Source: JAVBQG01 sp031549185 (GTDB lineage: Bacteria > Synergistota > Synergistia > Synergistales > Synergistaceae). From it: a stretch of DNA of 35,570 nt. The translations under genes were made by a program, and so were the position numbers. Positions 32,532 to 35,570 of the stretch are shown here, piece by piece. The notes under the pieces are model-generated. The model saw nothing but the letters and a program-made list of their open reading frames with translations, made no database searches and had not been told where the DNA came from. The stretch spans positions 1 through 35,570 of the forward strand of contig JAVBQG010000068.1 of NCBI GenBank assembly GCA_031549185.1. Direction: 5' to 3'. Positions within the stretch are counted from its first letter, which is position 1. Each line of letters begins with the position of its first letter.

Positions 32532-33746
32532 CTAGCGGTCTCTCAAATCCTCGGCGAGCAGGCTTTCGACGCCCACCAGCGCCGCGCCCAGCAGAGGCGC
32601 CTTTTCGGCGGGGAGCGACGCGGGGAGCACCAGCATGTCGCGCGTAAGAGGCGCGAGAACCCGCTTGCGGATCTCCCCCGTCACCCTCTCCATGAGTGAG
32701 GAAGTGAAGAGCGAGCCGACGCCCGTCATGACCACGAAATCCGGATCGAAGACGTTCACCAGACTGGCCACACCTTCACCTACATGCGCGGCTGCACGCC
32801 CCAGCACATCGAGGGCGCGCTCGTCCTCCGCCTCCATGCGGGCGAAGAGGTCGAGCACTTTCTCGTAATACGTGTCGCCCCTCAGGGGGACGGCGGCCTC
32901 GCGGTCGTAATTGCCCACCACTTTTTCGACCGACGCGAATGCATTCAGGCAGCCCCTCCGGCCACAGCGACAGATCGGCCCGTTGCGGTCGATGCTTGTG
33001 TGCCCGATTTCGCCGGCCGCGTTGTGCGCCCCGAGGTGGATCCGCCCGTCGGACCAGATCGCCCCGCCGATGCCGTGCGAAAGATAGACGCAGAGACCGT
33101 TGTTCATGTCGAACAGACTCGGGTTGACGAATGTCTCGGCCACAAGGGACAGGTTGGCGTCGTTCCAGGTGTGGACGGGCAGGTCGAGCGAGGGGAGGCG
33201 TTTTTTGATCTCCTGCCGGACGTCGACGTTGTGCCAGCCGACGAGAGGCGCCTCGAAGATGATGTTGTGCTCGCAGTCGAGCATTCCGGGGACCGAGACG
33301 ATCAGCGCGCGCGCCTTGCTCGTCTCCGCATTCGCGAAGGCACGTTCGAGCGCCCTGGTCAGCGAGTCGAAATAGGCGGCGGGGTCTCCGAGGGTCGGGA
33401 TCTCCCCCAATTCCTCCACGCTGCAGTCGATCCTGCCCAGCGCGATCTTGGTGCGCTGGGTCCCGATGGAGACGACCAGAACGACGGCAGCATCCGGGAC
33501 GACCGAGAGCATGATCGAGCGCCTGCCGGGCGTCCCTGTGTGGCGCGCGCCGAGCTCCTTCACGAGCCCCAGGTCGACGAGCGTCGTGACGATCTTCGAC
33601 ACGGTGCTGGGATCGAGCCCCACAAGCTGCGCCAGCGCCAGACGGCTGACGCCATGGTGCCTGCGAATCGCCTCCAACAACGCCATTTTATTGGTGTAGC
33701 CCATTTTTTCTGCTGTAATCGCACGGGTATCTAGTATAAACCCCAT
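32532..33746 (-). CDS. ROK-family transcriptional regulator
   Basis: A 404-residue regulator (NagC/XylR type). N-terminal winged helix-turn-helix (about residues 18-75, NKMALLEAIRRHHGVSRLALAQLVGLDPSTVSKIV), then the ROK domain with VSIGTQRTKIALG, the catalytic Asp in TWNDANLS and the zinc finger GEIGHTSID...CRCGRRGCL (four ligands, Cys-x-Cys-Gly-x-x-Gly-Cys plus His). ROK regulators usually respond to sugars or sugar phosphates; the effector is unknown. ATG 33746 has GAGAGG upstream; the longer frame to 33863 would run through its own promoter. It diverges from the serpin gene, which it might control, but no operator is evident. Confidence 0.9.
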   Translation of the reverse strand: MGFILDTRAITAEKMGYTNKMALLEAIRRHHGVSRLALAQLVGLDPSTVSKIVTTLVDLGLVKELGARHTGTPGRRSIMLSVVPDAAVVLVVSIGTQRTKIALGRIDCSVEELGEIPTLGDPAAYFDSLTRALERAFANAETSKARALIVSVPGMLDCEHNIIFEAPLVGWHNVDVRQEIKKRLPSLDLPVHTWNDANLSLVAETFVNPSLFDMNNGLCVYLSHGIGGAIWSDGRIHLGAHNAAGEIGHTSIDRNGPICRCGRRGCLNAFASVEKVVGNYDREAAVPLRGDTYYEKVLDLFARMEAEDERALDVLGRAAAHVGEGVASLVNVFDPDFVVMTGVGSLFTSSLMERVTGEIRKRVLAPLTRDMLVLPASLPAEKAPLLGAALVGVESLLAEDLRDR

Positions 33747-33803
33747 CTTCGCACCTCTCGACAGGCATATGACTCGTCGCTTTACCCGAATAAACAGAGG
33801 TTC

Positions 33804-33833
33804 ATAATAGGAGAAGCCGCGATGTGTTGTCAA
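33804..33833 (-). promoter_or_regulatory. promoter of the ROK regulator gene
   Basis: Minus strand: perfect TTGACA (33833-33828), 18-base spacer, TATTAT (33809-33804), about 60 bases upstream of the ATG. This is the best sigma-70 promoter in the window. Confidence 0.65.
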
Positions 33834-33946
33834 TGACCGAATCCCGTCCCCGAGAGCGATCAAAGCATTTTAATGAACTTTCGAAGTGCCGCGTTGACAA
33901 ATAATAAAAGAACATTCTTTTCTCTTTTTTCACATGCCGCCACAAA

Positions 33947-34045
33947 TGACAGCAAGATGTCACATTGCCGACAAAATTTTACAATTTCGTTACATTTCCC
34001 TGACGCCCCGGAGACACTTTCAAAACTGCCCTATGGCACTATTAT
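33947..34045 (+). promoter_or_regulatory. putative promoter region of the serpin gene
   Basis: The 335-base gap between the divergent ROK and serpin genes is AT-rich. TTTCAA (34018-34023), 16-base spacer and TATTAT (34040-34045) lie 37 bases upstream of the serpin GTG; the -35 box is weak. An inverted repeat TGACA-N6-TGTCA (33947-33962) could be an operator. Nothing else is visible in this gap apart from the ROK promoter. Confidence 0.35.
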
Positions 34046-34081
34046 ACCCGTCGAGGCCTTATAACAAGAGGAGGGGTCGGA

Positions 34082-35326
34082 GTGAACAATTTACGAGGTT
34101 TTGTACAGCGCCTTCTGGCAGCCGCGCTGACGCCACTCGTGCTCGCAGCGGGCGGCGCTCTTCCCGCGAACGCGGCGGACGTGTGCGAGGCCGAGAGGGA
34201 CGTCGCGAAGAGTACCTGCGGCTTCGCGATCGACATGTACCTGGAGTTGGCGAAGGGGACGGGCAACGTCGTCTTCTCGCCGCAGAACATCGCGGGCGCG
34301 CTCGCCATGGCCTATGCGGGCGCGAGCGAGCCGGTCGCGCGGGAAATGGAGAAGGTCCTGCGCTTCGGCCCCAACGTGCACGAGGGCATTGGGGCACTGG
34401 AGAGACGAATGGCCGAGGAGGACACGGACGATTGCCGGGTACGGACGGCGAACGCCCTCTGGCCGGCAAGGGATGTCTCGCTGGCGCCGAACTTCGAAAA
34501 AATTATCAAAATGTATTACGCGGGCGAGGTGCGCCAGCTCGATTACGCGGAAGACCCCGAGGCGGCGCGCGGTACGATCAACAAATGGGTCGCGGGGAGG
34601 ACGGGCGATCTCATCAGGGATCTGATCCCTCGCGGCGCCGTGAACAAGGGGACGCCGATGGTGCTGACCAGCGCCATCTACTTTCTCGGACGGTGGCAGC
34701 AGCCGTTCGACAAAAACGCGACGCGGGACGCGCCCTTCTACGCGGAGAAAAAGACGAACGTGAAGATGATGTACAAGCGCGAGCTCGCCGCCTATCTGGA
34801 GCGCGAGGGCGCGCAGATGATCCGCATGCGCTACTGGGGCGACCGCTACTCCATGGTCTTGGCACTTCCTCCGAAGGACCTCCCGTTCGCGAAGTTCGAG
34901 GCATCTTTGAAAAACGGCAACGTGCTGGGGCAACTGCGGGACATTCTGGCGCCGAAGGCGAGGACCGAGGAAGTGCGGATCTACGTGCCGCGATTCAAGA
35001 CCGAGGCGAGCTACGCGCTCAAGGCGAAGTTCGAAAACCTCGGCATGAAGAAGGCCTTCGAGGGCAATGCCTTCGGCGGCATGCTCGCGGCGCAGAAAAG
35101 CAAGAAGCCGATCCCCCTCTACATCGACGAGATCTATCACAAGGCGTTCGTCGACGTGAACGAGGAGCAGACGGAGGCGGCAGCCGCGACCGCCACGATC
35201 ATGGAGCGGGGCGTGGCGAAGCCCTCCGAGCCGATCGTCTTCCGTGCCGACAGGCCGTTTATGTACTTCCTGGTCGAGAACGAGACCGGCGCGATATTGT
35301 TCATGGGGCGGTATGTGAAACCGTGA
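34082..35326 (+). CDS. Secreted serpin (serine protease inhibitor family)
   Basis: A 414-residue exported serpin. Signal peptide about residues 1-32 (hydrophobic LLAAALTPLVLAAGGA, cleavage near NAA). Family blocks: NVVFSPQNIAGALAMAYAGA, LTSAIYFLGRWQQPFD and YSMVLALPP, ending in a strand FMYFLVENETGAILFMGR. The reactive-centre hinge is EEQTEAAAATA, like the inhibitory consensus (Glu-Glu-Gly-Thr-Glu-Ala-Ala-Ala-Ala-Thr) except that P15 is Gln instead of Gly. The following stretch TIMERGVAKPSEP contains the scissile bond, tentatively near Gly-Val, but P1 cannot be assigned securely. Length is normal for a serpin. GTG 34082 has GAGGAGGGG about 6 bases upstream. The target protease is unknown; bacterial serpins are rather uncommon. 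Confidence 0.92.
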   Translation: MNNLRGFVQRLLAAALTPLVLAAGGALPANAADVCEAERDVAKSTCGFAIDMYLELAKGTGNVVFSPQNIAGALAMAYAGASEPVAREMEKVLRFGPNVHEGIGALERRMAEEDTDDCRVRTANALWPARDVSLAPNFEKIIKMYYAGEVRQLDYAEDPEAARGTINKWVAGRTGDLIRDLIPRGAVNKGTPMVLTSAIYFLGRWQQPFDKNATRDAPFYAEKKTNVKMMYKRELAAYLEREGAQMIRMRYWGDRYSMVLALPPKDLPFAKFEASLKNGNVLGQLRDILAPKARTEEVRIYVPRFKTEASYALKAKFENLGMKKAFEGNAFGGMLAAQKSKKPIPLYIDEIYHKAFVDVNEEQTEAAAATATIMERGVAKPSEPIVFRADRPFMYFLVENETGAILFMGRYVKP

Positions 35327-35469
35327 CCTCACCCTCCCCCAACCCCTCCCTCTCCGATGCGGAGAGGGAGGGGAGCAGTACAAAATGATCGAAGAACAGG
35401 GGCAAAAAAGGCATCGCTTTCCCGCTCTTCTCCCCCTCTCCGCATCGGAGAGGGGGCCGGGGGGTGAGG
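35327..35469. repeat. CCTCACC-type inverted-repeat element without a gene
   Basis: Left end 35327-35375 (CCTCACC, then a CCCTCCCTCTCC/GGAGAGGGAGGG hairpin) and right end about 35430-35469 (CCCCCTCTCC/GGAGAGGGGG, then GGGTGAGG) are inverted. The interior of about 55 bases holds no gene. The ends match those of the DUF559 element at 27818. It begins directly after the serpin stop codon TGA (35324-35326). Confidence 0.85.
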
Positions 35470-35502
35470 TTTGCTCCACAAAAAATCCTGGAGGTGGTTC
35501 TC

Positions 35503-35570
35503 ATGTTTCGTAAGGTCGGTTTGATTCTCTCGGTTCTCTGTATGGCTCTCGTGTGTTTCGCTGGCGTCGC
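35503..35570 (+). CDS. Secreted protein, N-terminal part only (runs off the window)
   Basis: ATG 35503 has GGAGG 9 bases upstream and starts a typical Sec signal peptide (MFRKVGLILSVLCMALVCFA, with basic start and hydrophobic core, cleavage not reached). Only 22 codons are visible, so no function can be given. It is downstream of the serpin, separated by an inverted-repeat element. Confidence 0.7.
   Translation, partial: MFRKVGLILSVLCMALVCFAGV

Noticed and set aside
35327..35479. Peptide runs such as SPPGPLSDAERG at the ends of several long frames
   Set aside because: These are translations of the palindromic repeats, not proteins, and wrongly lengthen neighbouring frames.
34091..35479. Long open frame antisense to the serpin
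   Set aside because: GC-rich codon use makes long open frames on the other strand; it has no family features and includes a repeat.

Overview
The window is a GC-rich, gene-dense piece of a bacterial chromosome, most likely from a Gram-negative anaerobe of the Synergistota. The Gram-negative signs are a lipid A-type acyltransferase, secreted proteins with Sec signal peptides and two transmembrane chemoreceptors. The lineage guess rests mainly on the secreted esterase, whose C-terminus (Ser-Ser-Cys, hydrophobic stretch, Arg/Lys-rich tail) resembles the Synergist-CTERM sorting signal. The large proteins of unknown family are compatible with a poorly sampled lineage but do not prove it. No rRNA, tRNA or CRISPR array was seen.

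Layout: positions 1-132 hold the tail of an IS630-type transposase, followed by an MFS transporter of the fosmidomycin-resistance type. Next come an orphan prepilin peptidase and a divergent tautomerase, then a minus-strand block running to 22.7 kb. That block holds an LpxL-like acyltransferase, tyrS, an unknown membrane-anchored protein coupled to a beta-CASP metallo-hydrolase, an unknown 431-residue protein, a NarL-type two-component pair behind a structured leader, an HD-domain protein, a FabH-like synthase and a dCMP deaminase. It continues with a chemosensory group (unknown gene, cheV, a full chemoreceptor and a chemoreceptor-like protein without the kinase-control tip), htpX-lemA, and a two-subunit chromate-transporter pair. 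From 22.9 kb genes lie mostly on the plus strand: a GNAT, the secreted esterase, an orphan hisD (minus), an LmeA/DUF2993-like lipoidal protein, a DUF559 endonuclease inside an inverted-repeat element, tviB-tviC (UDP-GalNAc uronate synthesis), hemB, a PAT-type acetyltransferase, a ROK regulator (minus), a secreted serpin, and the start of another secreted protein.

The most striking feature is not a gene. At least 12 palindromic or terminal-inverted-repeat elements, about 1.7 kb in total, sit exclusively between genes, most of them within about 25 bases of a stop codon. One (27818-28312) has 46-base inverted ends and encloses a DUF559 PD-(D/E)XK-like nuclease. Shorter copies with the same ends but no gene occur at 12714 and 35327. 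Other families of the same design (C-rich outer arm plus a CCCTC/GAGGG hairpin) occur at 16401, 18417, 26738 and 30654. A separate family (2642, 3603, 4998, 16287, 25306) keeps a fixed scaffold while its hairpin words change from copy to copy, mostly matching between the two arms of one copy. I propose that this is a nuclease-linked hairpin-element system. That is an inference from this single window.
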